In this document: piece by piece, positions 1 through 5,107 of the stretch
Layout of the letters: each line of letters opens with the position of its first letter
Position numbering within the stretch: the stretch's first letter is position 1
Assembly: GCA_964430085.1 (NCBI GenBank)
Contig: CAYSES010000021.1
Span: 1-6,911 of the forward strand
From: RBG-13-33-26 sp964430085
Lineage (GTDB): Archaea; Nanobdellota; Nanobdellia; Pacearchaeales; GW2011-AR1
Direction: 5' to 3'
Length of the DNA: 6,911 nucleotides
Made by a program: the position numbers and the translations under genes
The notes under the pieces: generated by a model
The model's database searches: none
Seen by the model: the letters and a program-made list of their open reading frames with translations, nothing else
Told to the model about the DNA's origin: nothing

Positions 1-41
1 TTGCCAACGAGGTGAGCCGGGTTCGACTCCCGGGTGGCGCA
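1..41 (+). tRNA. tRNA-Gly(GCC), 3' part; 5' end outside window
   Basis: The T arm is complete: stem CCGGG (17-21), loop TTCGACT (22-28), stem CCCGG (29-33). It is followed by the acceptor 3' strand GTGGCGC (34-40) and discriminator A41. With a 4-nt variable loop (TGAG, 13-16), the anticodon stem 3' strand is CGAGG (8-12) and the loop reads TT-GCC-AA, which gives U33, anticodon GCC and a purine at 37. That matches glycine tRNAs. A 5-nt variable loop would give anticodon TGC but an unusual C37, so Gly is preferred. CCA is not encoded; position 42 onward is TTC. The 5' half lies before the window. Confidence 0.88.
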
Positions 42-48
42 TTCAAAA

Positions 49-55
49 TTTTTTT
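49..55 (+). terminator. T-run after tRNA-Gly
   Basis: Seven consecutive T residues start 8 nt after the tRNA discriminator base. Archaeal transcription commonly ends at such T-runs without a hairpin. The same T residues form the left part of the TATA-like box of the next gene, so the two signals share bases. Confidence 0.5.
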
Positions 56-58
56 AAA
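51..58 (+). promoter_or_regulatory. TATA-like box for the transporter gene
   Basis: TTTTTAAA is centred about 30 nt before the ATG at 85. Initiation at the usual archaeal distance of 25-27 nt would give a leader of only a few bases. No GGAG-type ribosome binding site precedes the ATG, which fits a near-leaderless mRNA. Confidence 0.45.
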
Positions 59-84
59 CATTCATTTATTGGTATAGAAAAGAG

Positions 85-936
85 ATGATATACATTCCAT
101 TTATAGGCGCGTTGGCATTGGCTGGGGGGACTATTTTAGAAAAAATAATTCTAAAAAAGAAAAAAATAGGAATAAAACTTTATCAGACAGCCAGTTTTTT
201 TGCAATTGTTCTTGCAATGCTCCCATTTATTTATTTCTTCTGGAGAATGGATCCTGAAGCATTGACATTAAAAAATATTTTAATTTTCGTGGGGGTAGTT
301 GTTTCTGCAATCACTGCAAACCTCTTTGTTTTCTATTCATTAAAATGGGAAAAGGTTACAAACCTTGAACCAGCAAGAATCCTTGAACCCCTATTTGTAG
401 TACTACTTGCAATTGTTCTTAGTTTCTTTATACAGGGTTTTTATGAAATGAATATAAAGGTAATAATCCCTGCGATTATAGCTGCGATAGCTTTAGTTTT
501 CCCGCATGTAAAAAAAGAACATCTCAAATTAAATAAGTATATCATCGCTGCAATTTTCGGAAGTTTTTTCTTTGCTTTAGAGTTAGTTATGTCTAGATTA
601 ATCCTTGATTTTTATTCCCCAATAACTTTTTACTTTTTTCGATGTCTTTCTATTTTTGTTATAAGTTTAGTGGTATTTCAGCCAAAATTAAAAACACTTA
701 ACAAAAAAAATTCAATTCTTATTTTTGTAACAGGAGCAATTTGGGTTATATATAGGGTTGCGATTTACTTTGGATATGTCCAATATGGAATAGTTTTTAC
801 AACGCTTATAATAATGATTGGACCCATCTTCATTTATATATTAGCAGACAGAGTCCTAAAGGAAAAAATAAACTGGAAAAACATACTTTCCTCAGCAATT
901 ATAATTGCCTGTGTAGTTTATGCTGTGTTAAGTTAA
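85..936 (+). CDS. EamA/DMT-family membrane transporter
   Basis: This 283-residue protein is predicted to be an integral membrane permease of the drug/metabolite transporter superfamily. About ten hydrophobic segments are visible (roughly 3-23, 33-53, 64-84, 97-117, 124-141, 150-170, 177-198, 209-229, 234-254, 264-282). They form two five-helix halves, the internal duplication typical of EamA proteins. Each half has the family's proline-bearing helix pattern: LEPLFVVLLA near residue 100, and IGPIFIYILADRVLKEK near 245-261 followed by a closing helix. The length is normal for the family. The substrate cannot be read from sequence; relatives export amino acids, metabolites or nucleotide sugars. 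The ATG at 85 is the first in frame and sits just after a TATA-like box with no Shine-Dalgarno site. The gene stands alone between a tRNA and a gene with its own TATA box. Confidence 0.8.
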   Translation: MIYIPFIGALALAGGTILEKIILKKKKIGIKLYQTASFFAIVLAMLPFIYFFWRMDPEALTLKNILIFVGVVVSAITANLFVFYSLKWEKVTNLEPARILEPLFVVLLAIVLSFFIQGFYEMNIKVIIPAIIAAIALVFPHVKKEHLKLNKYIIAAIFGSFFFALELVMSRLILDFYSPITFYFFRCLSIFVISLVVFQPKLKTLNKKNSILIFVTGAIWVIYRVAIYFGYVQYGIVFTTLIIMIGPIFIYILADRVLKEKINWKNILSSAIIIACVVYAVLS

Positions 937-944
937 TTTTATAA
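937..944 (+). promoter_or_regulatory. TATA box of the 967 gene
   Basis: TTTTATAA begins on the base right after the transporter stop codon. Its centre is 26.5 nt before the ATG at 967, which predicts transcription starting on or next to the start codon (a leaderless mRNA). No Shine-Dalgarno site is present. Confidence 0.65.
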
Positions 945-966
945 GATCACATCCTATCTTTAAGTA

Positions 967-1443
967 ATGGTATTGTCACATAACTCATGCATTGATTTAA
1001 TTAACCAATGTAATGAATTGTCTAAAAGGTATTGGAAATTTAATTTGGCCAAGTATGGTTATTTCACATCTTCAATCGAAGAAGATAATAATGAAGGAGA
1101 ATGGGAAGAAACTTCTCCAGATAATCCCGATATGGATTTCTTTGCAAAAGCAGAAGAAAGAATAACAAAAAAAACAGTTTTTTGGAGTGAAAGGGGAATT
1201 GATGGGATTGTTGTCTCTGAAATATTACGCGAAAATGAATGGGGGAATAAGTATCACAAAAAAAGAATTAATGGTATTGGGAATGCTTGCGATTATTTCA
1301 AATATGTATACGAAAATTTAAAAAAATCAGGGCTTAGAAGAAAAATAAAATTAAGAAAGAAAAATTTTGTTTCATTTTTTGAAAAAATAAAGATAAATGA
1401 TAAAGAGTATGATTCAGAAAGAATCTTAACACATTATTTATGA
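967..1443 (+). CDS. hypothetical protein, unrecognised
   Basis: I do not recognise this 158-residue protein. It has no signal peptide or membrane segment and looks soluble. An acidic, probably disordered stretch (about 37-57: several E, D and N, with two prolines) is followed by a mixed region containing WSERGIDGIVVSEILRENEW (73-92). A strongly basic stretch comes next (about 118-133, LKKSGLRRKIKLRKK), then an amphipathic C-terminal end. The basic patch could contact nucleic acid, but no known motif supports that. The precisely placed TATA box (937-944) and an intact ORF with lysine/glutamate-rich, AT-rich codon use like its neighbours argue that it is a real gene. Its TGA stop lies one base from the stop codon of the convergent thermosome gene. 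Confidence 0.7.
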   Translation: MVLSHNSCIDLINQCNELSKRYWKFNLAKYGYFTSSIEEDNNEGEWEETSPDNPDMDFFAKAEERITKKTVFWSERGIDGIVVSEILRENEWGNKYHKKRINGIGNACDYFKYVYENLKKSGLRRKIKLRKKNFVSFFEKIKINDKEYDSERILTHYL

Positions 1444-1444
1444 A

Positions 1445-3052
1445 TTAATCATAACCCGCCATCGGAGGCATTCCGCCCATTCCCTTTCCTTTTCCGCCAG
1501 AAGAAGCAATAACATCATCAATTCTTAATATCATATTTGCAACCTCAGTTGCAGAACTTATTGCCTGTGTCTTAATTTTATAGGGTTCAATAATTCTTGC
1601 TTCAAGTATATTTTCTATCTTATTAGTGAATAAGTTTAATCCTGCATTCTTTTCTCCTGAATCATGTTTTGATTTAAGTTCTGTCAAAACATCTATCGGA
1701 TCAAGTCCGGCATTCTCTGCAAGAGTTGTTGGTATAAATTCAAGAGCAGAGGCAAATTCTTCTACAGCAAGCTGTTCTCTCCCGCTCAAAGACTGGCCAA
1801 AATGCCTTAGTCTTCGTGCGAGTTCCACCTCAATGGCACCTCCCCCAGGTACAACTAGTTTAGTCTTTAGGGAAGATGACACAACACCAAGCCCGTCTTT
1901 CAAAGCTCTCTCAATTTCATCAATAACATGCTCTGTTCCGCCGTGAATTAATATAGTAACTGCTTTTGGATTTTTACATCCCTTAATATAAGTAAAAGAA
2001 TCGTCTCCATGTTTTATCTCTTCTACAAGCTCTGCACTTCCAAGCTCAGATGAAGAAAGTTCGTTAATATTACTGACAATTTTCCCCCCTGTAGCTTTTG
2101 CAAGTTTTTCCATATCACTTCTTGCAACTCTCCTGCAGGCATAGATTCCTGCCTTTGATAATAAATATTGAGCAAAGTCATCAACTCCTTTTTGGCAGAA
2201 AATTACATTTGCGCCTGTTTCCCTGACTTTTGAAACCATTTCTTTTATCAGTCTTTCTTCCTGATTAAGAAATCCCTGTAATTGTTCAGGGGATGAAATT
2301 GAAATCTTAGTATCAATCTCCGGGTTTTTTAGTTCTAATGGAAAATCAACCAATACAATTTTTGCATCTTGTATAACAGATGGCATGTCAGAAGAAATTT
2401 TTTCTTTATCCAAAACAATTCCTGAAATTAATTCTGTATCAGCAATTCCTTCTCCCTTTGATTTTTCGATTTTTATATTGTTCAGATCTATTTTCCCGTT
2501 ATCCTGTATTTGTCTTACTCCATTCACTATGATTTCTGCAAATTTTTCCTTGCTTCCTTCAGCTCCTTTCCCAGTCATTGCAGTCATAGCAACTTGTTTC
2601 AAGATATCTTCATCATCAGGACTTATTCTTAAAGAAATCTCATTCAAGATTTCTTGGCATTTTTCTGCTGCAAGTTTATATCCCTTAACAATTATTGTTG
2701 GATGTATTTTTTGATCAAGTAATCTTTCTGCATTTTCCAATAATTTTCCTGCAAGCATAACTACAGTAGTAGTTCCGTCTCCAACTTCCAAATCCTGTGT
2801 CTTTGAAACGCCAACCATCATTTTAGCAGCAGGATGTTCTATTTGCATTTCTTCTAATATTGTAACTCCATCATTTGTAATTATTATATCTCCAGTAGGA
2901 GAGACTAGCATCTTATCCATGCCTTTTGGTCCGAGTGTAGTCTTAACCATCTCAGAAACCATTCTTGCAGCAAGTATATTATTTCTTTGGGCATCTTTTC
3001 CCATAATTCTTTGAATATCTTCGGGCATTAGAACAACTGGTTTTTCACTCAT
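1445..3052 (-). CDS. ths: Thermosome subunit (archaeal group II chaperonin)
   Basis: This 535-residue protein is the subunit of the double-ring cytosolic ATP-dependent chaperonin that folds proteins. Length and motif order are those of the family: TTLGPKGMDKML (38-49) and ITNDGVTILEEM (58-69) in the first equatorial part, GDGTTT (91-96, with the nucleotide/Mg-contacting D92), and GKGAE (161-165, the nucleotide-sensing-loop lysine). An apical segment FCQKGVDDFAQYLL (285-298) is followed by RALKDGLGVV (382-391), whose D386 matches the Asp needed for ATP hydrolysis. PGGGAIEVELARRL (402-415) and NAGLDPIDVL (447-456) complete the core. The tail ends in a Gly/Met-rich stretch and then AGYD rather than the common GGM repeat. 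ATG at 3052 is supported by the Shine-Dalgarno AAAGGAG 6 nt upstream. A TATA-like box also lies at leaderless distance. Only one subunit gene is in view, so homo- or hetero-oligomer cannot be decided. Confidence 0.98.
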   Translation of the reverse strand: MSEKPVVLMPEDIQRIMGKDAQRNNILAARMVSEMVKTTLGPKGMDKMLVSPTGDIIITNDGVTILEEMQIEHPAAKMMVGVSKTQDLEVGDGTTTVVMLAGKLLENAERLLDQKIHPTIIVKGYKLAAEKCQEILNEISLRISPDDEDILKQVAMTAMTGKGAEGSKEKFAEIIVNGVRQIQDNGKIDLNNIKIEKSKGEGIADTELISGIVLDKEKISSDMPSVIQDAKIVLVDFPLELKNPEIDTKISISSPEQLQGFLNQEERLIKEMVSKVRETGANVIFCQKGVDDFAQYLLSKAGIYACRRVARSDMEKLAKATGGKIVSNINELSSSELGSAELVEEIKHGDDSFTYIKGCKNPKAVTILIHGGTEHVIDEIERALKDGLGVVSSSLKTKLVVPGGGAIEVELARRLRHFGQSLSGREQLAVEEFASALEFIPTTLAENAGLDPIDVLTELKSKHDSGEKNAGLNLFTNKIENILEARIIEPYKIKTQAISSATEVANMILRIDDVIASSGGKGKGMGGMPPMAGYD

Positions 3053-3058
3053 ATTATT

Positions 3059-3065
3059 CTCCTTT
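3059..3065 (-). promoter_or_regulatory. Strong Shine-Dalgarno site of the thermosome gene
   Basis: On the minus strand AAAGGAG precedes the ATG by a 6-nt spacer (AATAAT). It is one of only two clear GGAG sites ahead of genes in the window. It fixes the start at 3052 and implies that at least one thermosome mRNA carries a leader. Confidence 0.8.
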
Positions 3066-3099
3066 GATTTTATTATTTAAAGATTGTTGTGATAAAATC
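3066..3099. repeat. Inverted repeat flanking the thermosome TATA box
   Basis: GATTTTAT (3066-3073) and ATAAAATC (3092-3099) are perfect 8-bp inverted arms whose centres are 26 bp apart. The TTTAAATA box fills the left end of the spacer. A second, overlapping 7-bp pair is CTTTGAT (3062-3068) with ATCAAAG (3103-3109). The right-hand arm in mRNA orientation abuts the Shine-Dalgarno site. The arrangement could be a repressor operator, or in a leadered mRNA a structure near the ribosome binding site. Arms this short in AT-rich DNA can also arise by chance. Confidence 0.4.
3074..3081 (-). promoter_or_regulatory. TATA-like box upstream of the thermosome gene
   Basis: On the minus strand TTTAAATA is centred 25.5 nt before the ATG at 3052. 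Initiation from it would be leaderless and would leave the Shine-Dalgarno site outside the mRNA. Alternative AT-rich boxes lie further upstream, at about 3090-3096 and 3099-3106. They would give leaders of roughly 15-25 nt containing the Shine-Dalgarno site. Confidence 0.45.
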
Positions 3100-3124
3100 T
3101 ATATCAAAGAGAATTATTCAAATT

Positions 3125-3500
3125 TTATTTCTTTTCAAAGAATTTAATATTAATCCAACAAGGGAAAATATCTAAGAATTCTTTAGGGGGTTTATCTATT
3201 CTGACTAAGTTGGTAAAATAAGTTTTACTTCCCTCATATTCATCTATTCGTTTGTCATAAACTTTAAATTCATCACAATAAGCTAAAGGTCGCATTTCTA
3301 TACCGTAATATTTATTATTTGAGAAAAAATCACGAATTTTATGATATTCCCCCGCGTTATCAAATCTTATNNNNNNNNNNNNNNNNNNNNNNNNNNNNNN
3401 NNNNNNNNNNNNNNNNNNNNNNNNNNNNNNNNNNNNNNNNNNNNNNNNNNNNNNNNNNNNNNNNNNNNNNTGGAAACATTTCAGAATAACCATGTCCCAT
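3125..3500 (-). CDS. hypothetical protein, interrupted by assembly gap
   Basis: I do not recognise this gene, and its middle is missing. Downstream of the gap there are 81 clean codons ending at a stop at 3125-3127. They read as a soluble, aromatic-rich, charged polypeptide with the pieces RDFFSNNKYYGIEMRPLAY, KRIDEYEGSKTYFTNLVRID and PPKEFLDIFPCWINIKFFEKK. Upstream of the gap the preferred start is the ATG at 3500, giving MGHGYSEMFP, because a TATA-like box is centred 25.5 nt before it. The ATG at 3493 is in another frame and lies 32.5 nt from the box. In-frame ATGs at 3506, 3512 and 3584 fit the box worse. With this start, the two sides join in frame only if the true gap is a multiple of three, so the 100 N cannot be literal. 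The two sides could also belong to different genes. Confidence 0.5.
3371..3470. other. Assembly gap, 100 N
   Basis: There are exactly 100 unknown bases, the usual placeholder for a scaffold join of unknown size. Real distance, reading frame and gene content across it are unknown. Confidence 0.97.
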
Positions 3501-3521
3501 AATCATAATCATCGCTATATC

Positions 3522-3529
3522 TTTAAAAA
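3522..3529 (-). promoter_or_regulatory. TATA-like box of the gap-split gene
   Basis: On the minus strand this reads TTTTTAAA, inside the near-palindrome CTTTAAAAAG (3521-3530). Its centre is 25.5 nt before the ATG at 3500, the leaderless geometry seen elsewhere in the window. Confidence 0.5.
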
Positions 3530-3565
3530 GATTATTACTCAAAATGGATAATTCCCCTAGATAAA

Positions 3566-3573
3566 ATTTATAA
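3566..3573 (+). promoter_or_regulatory. TATA box of the CBS-domain gene
   Basis: ATTTATAA is centred 26.5 nt before the ATG at 3596 and has an A/G-rich stretch upstream (GATAAA) that could serve as a BRE. No Shine-Dalgarno site is present, so a leaderless transcript is predicted. Confidence 0.65.
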
Positions 3574-3595
3574 GTAAGTAGCATTTTAATATTCT

Positions 3596-4150
3596 ATGAA
3601 AAACATATTAGTTGCTGATGTTATGACGAGAGAACCTGTAACTGTTTCTCCTGTTTCTAATCTATTAGAATGCGCAAGAAAAATGGTAAAAAAAAGAGTT
3701 GGGAGTCTTATAATTGTTGATAAGAAAAAACTTGTAGGATTTATCTCTGAGAAGGATATTCTTTGGGCGATTATAAAAAAATCCAATGCTGATTTAACAA
3801 AAATCAAGGCAATTGACCTTTCTCCTAAAAAAATTGCAGTAATCAAACCAAATTGTACAATAAATGAAGCAATAAGAAAAATGAAAAAAGTAAAATTTGA
3901 AAAGTTACCAGTGGTTTATGAAAACAAATTAGTAGGAGTTATAACTGCAAAAGATATACTTAATTTTAATCCCAAAGTATACCCCGAGATAGAAGAGTTT
4001 GCAAAAGTAAGGGAAGAAACAGAGAAGTTAAAGAGAATAAAAAAAGCTGAAAAAAGAAGAGAAGGAATTTGTGAAGAATGCGGCAATGACGGAATTCTTT
4101 TTAGGACAAATGGGATGTTAGTATGTGAATCCTGCAGAGATTCTATGTAA
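3596..4150 (+). CDS. Two-CBS-domain protein with C-terminal zinc ribbon
   Basis: This 184-residue soluble protein carries a tandem CBS (Bateman) module at about 8-61 and 72-124. Each repeat shows the usual pattern: VADVMTREPVTVSP...LLECARKMVKKRVGSLIIVD..KLVGFISEKDIL, then IDLSPKKIAVIKPNCTINEAIRKMKKVKFEKLPVVYENKLVGVITAKDIL. A charged linker helix, probably coiled (about 130-156), leads to a Cys4 zinc ribbon with C159, C162, C177 and C180. CBS pairs bind adenine nucleotides such as AMP, ATP or SAM in other proteins and act as sensors; zinc ribbons often contact nucleic acid or protein. A ligand-controlled regulator is therefore plausible but inferred. No partner is encoded next to it. The start at 3596 is set by the TATA box 26.5 nt upstream. 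The stop overlaps the 3' end of the convergent membrane-protein gene. Confidence 0.9.
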   Translation: MKNILVADVMTREPVTVSPVSNLLECARKMVKKRVGSLIIVDKKKLVGFISEKDILWAIIKKSNADLTKIKAIDLSPKKIAVIKPNCTINEAIRKMKKVKFEKLPVVYENKLVGVITAKDILNFNPKVYPEIEEFAKVREETEKLKRIKKAEKRREGICEECGNDGILFRTNGMLVCESCRDSM

Positions 4151-4487
4151 ATAATCCATACAATTTAATGAAAACTAATGCAAGGATTACAAACACCCCA
4201 ATAGCTATTAAAATTGCATAAATCGGATTTATTTTTTGAGAGAGGTAATAAATTACAAGCATGTATGGGATCCAAGCAAAGATTGTTCCAAGCAAAACAA
4301 AAAGAACATGGCTGCTTACCTCTTTTCCCCCCTTTAAAGTTCCTATAAAAAGATATGAAATCCAAGTAAAAACAGGGAATAATGCTGCAAGCCTAGACAA
4401 AAGAGGAAATCCTGATGCTTCAAACCATGTAATAGCTAAAGTAACTAACCCACCAACAACAAATGCCAGTACATATTCCCACATCAT
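4143..4487 (-). CDS. Small four-TM membrane protein, DUF3147/GlpM-like
   Basis: This 114-residue protein is almost entirely hydrophobic, with four predicted helices (about 4-21, 28-50, 58-82, 88-112) joined by short loops. One loop carries KGGKE (52-56). The segment FVVGGLVTLAITWFEASGFPLLSRLAALFPVFTWISYLFIG resembles small DUF3147/GlpM-like membrane proteins, which share length, helix number and the GG...LAALP-like pattern. This family call is from memory of the pattern and is moderate. The molecular function of these proteins is not established. Two adjacent ATGs (4487 and 4484) could start it; 4487 lies 25 nt from a TATA-like box. The stop (4143-4145) lies inside the end of the convergent CBS gene, an 8-base overlap. 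Confidence 0.78.
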   Translation of the reverse strand: MMWEYVLAFVVGGLVTLAITWFEASGFPLLSRLAALFPVFTWISYLFIGTLKGGKEVSSHVLFVLLGTIFAWIPYMLVIYYLSQKINPIYAILIAIGVFVILALVFIKLYGLFT

Positions 4488-4507
4488 TATTATAATCTCT
4501 TTATTCT

Positions 4508-4517
4508 TTTAAATTTA
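4508..4517 (-). promoter_or_regulatory. TATA-like box of the small membrane protein gene
   Basis: On the minus strand TAAATTTAAA is centred about 25 nt before the ATG at 4487. It shares a short divergent intergenic region with the 4561 promoter, so two back-to-back boxes sit within 33 bp. Confidence 0.5.
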
Positions 4518-4531
4518 TTCACCCAGTTAAA

Positions 4532-4540
4532 TATTTAAAT
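4532..4540 (+). promoter_or_regulatory. TATA box of the 4561 gene
   Basis: TATTTAAAT; its TATTTAAA core is centred 25.5 nt before the ATG at 4561. There is no Shine-Dalgarno site, so a leaderless transcript is predicted. Confidence 0.6.
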
Positions 4541-4560
4541 TAACTTTACCATATGTAAAC

Positions 4561-5064
4561 ATGTCAGAGAAAGATAAATTATTTTCAAGCAAGGTAAAAT
4601 ACGATGGGATTTTTCCTTTCAAGGATTTTTATAAATTCTGTTATGAATGGCTTACAAATGAAACAGGACTATTGATTTCAGAAGATAAGTACAAAGAAAA
4701 ATTAACAGGAGATGCAAAAAAGATAGAAATAAAATGGACAGGAACAAGAGAAATGACTGATTATTTTAAGTTTGAAGCAGAGATAACATTCAATATTCTT
4801 GGATTAACAAATGTAGAAGTTATGCAGGATGGAAAGAAGATTAAAACAAATAAGGGTAGCGTTGAAGTTAGTGTTAAAGGGAATTTGGTAAGGGATTATA
4901 AAAGCAAGTTTGAAAAAACTGCTTTCCAGAAATTTTTAAGAGCAATATACGAAAAAACAGTGATTCATGCAAGGATAGAGCAATTTCAGGAAAAGATAAT
5001 TGAAGAATGTGATGAATTCCTTGCACAGGCAAAAGCCTACCTTGATTTAGAGGGGAAAAGATAA
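4561..5064 (+). CDS. hypothetical soluble protein, unrecognised
   Basis: No family is recognised for this 167-residue protein. It lacks a signal peptide and membrane segments. The apparent secondary structure is a strand (11-17, KVKYDGI), an aromatic-rich helix (20-32), a loop, then several alternating strands (52-60, 66-80, 83-89, 91-96, 100-111). A long C-terminal helical region follows (about 115-162) with RAIYEKTVIHARIEQFQEKI near its middle. Strand, helices, antiparallel strands and a closing long helix resemble helix-grip (START/SRPBCC) topology. That resemblance is by eye and could be wrong. The sheet contains paired polar and hydrophobic positions (KIEIKWTG, FKFEAEITF, VEVSVKGNLV), as in an exposed antiparallel sheet. 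The gene lies upstream of the surface-protein gene, but each has its own TATA box, so co-transcription is not implied. Confidence 0.75.
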   Translation: MSEKDKLFSSKVKYDGIFPFKDFYKFCYEWLTNETGLLISEDKYKEKLTGDAKKIEIKWTGTREMTDYFKFEAEITFNILGLTNVEVMQDGKKIKTNKGSVEVSVKGNLVRDYKSKFEKTAFQKFLRAIYEKTVIHARIEQFQEKIIEECDEFLAQAKAYLDLEGKR

Positions 5065-5076
5065 TTTAAACAGAAA

Positions 5077-5086
5077 TATTTAAATA
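5077..5086 (+). promoter_or_regulatory. Palindromic TATA box of the surface-protein gene
   Basis: TATTTAAATA is a perfect 10-bp palindrome centred 26.5 nt before the ATG at 5108, preceded by a purine-rich CAGAAA that could act as BRE. A palindromic TATA box alone does not set direction; the BRE side and the downstream gene suggest plus-strand use. Confidence 0.65.
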
Positions 5087-5107
5087 GATTTTTAATCTAA
5101 TTTTTTT
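5085..5107 (+). terminator. Hairpin plus T7 terminator-like element
   Basis: TAGATT-TTT-AATCTA (5085-5099) forms a 6-bp stem with a 3-nt loop, followed by one A and seven T residues (5101-5107). It looks like an intrinsic terminator for the 4561 gene. It lies between the next gene's TATA box and ATG and overlaps the box. The stem is weak, with one G-C pair. Confidence 0.4.

Noticed and set aside
1..41. Reading the partial tRNA as tRNA-Ala(TGC)
   Set aside because: This requires a pyrimidine at position 37; the glycine reading gives a normal loop and the expected GCGC-type acceptor with A73.
1626..2714. Plus-strand open frames opposite the thermosome (1626-1946 and 2385-2714)
   Set aside because: They are shadows of a strongly conserved coding gene on the other strand, with serine/phenylalanine/proline-rich translations and no promoter signals.
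3501..3584. Extending the gap-split gene to the ATG at 3584
   Set aside because: This would cover the CBS gene's TATA box. The TATA-like box at 3522-3529 fits a start at 3500 better.
3586..3846. Minus-strand frame antisense to the CBS gene
   Set aside because: It lies wholly within the well-supported CBS coding region and has no motif of its own.
4261..4512. Plus-strand frame opposite the small membrane protein
   Set aside because: The minus-strand frame gives four clean membrane helices and has a promoter; the plus-strand translation has no coherent features.
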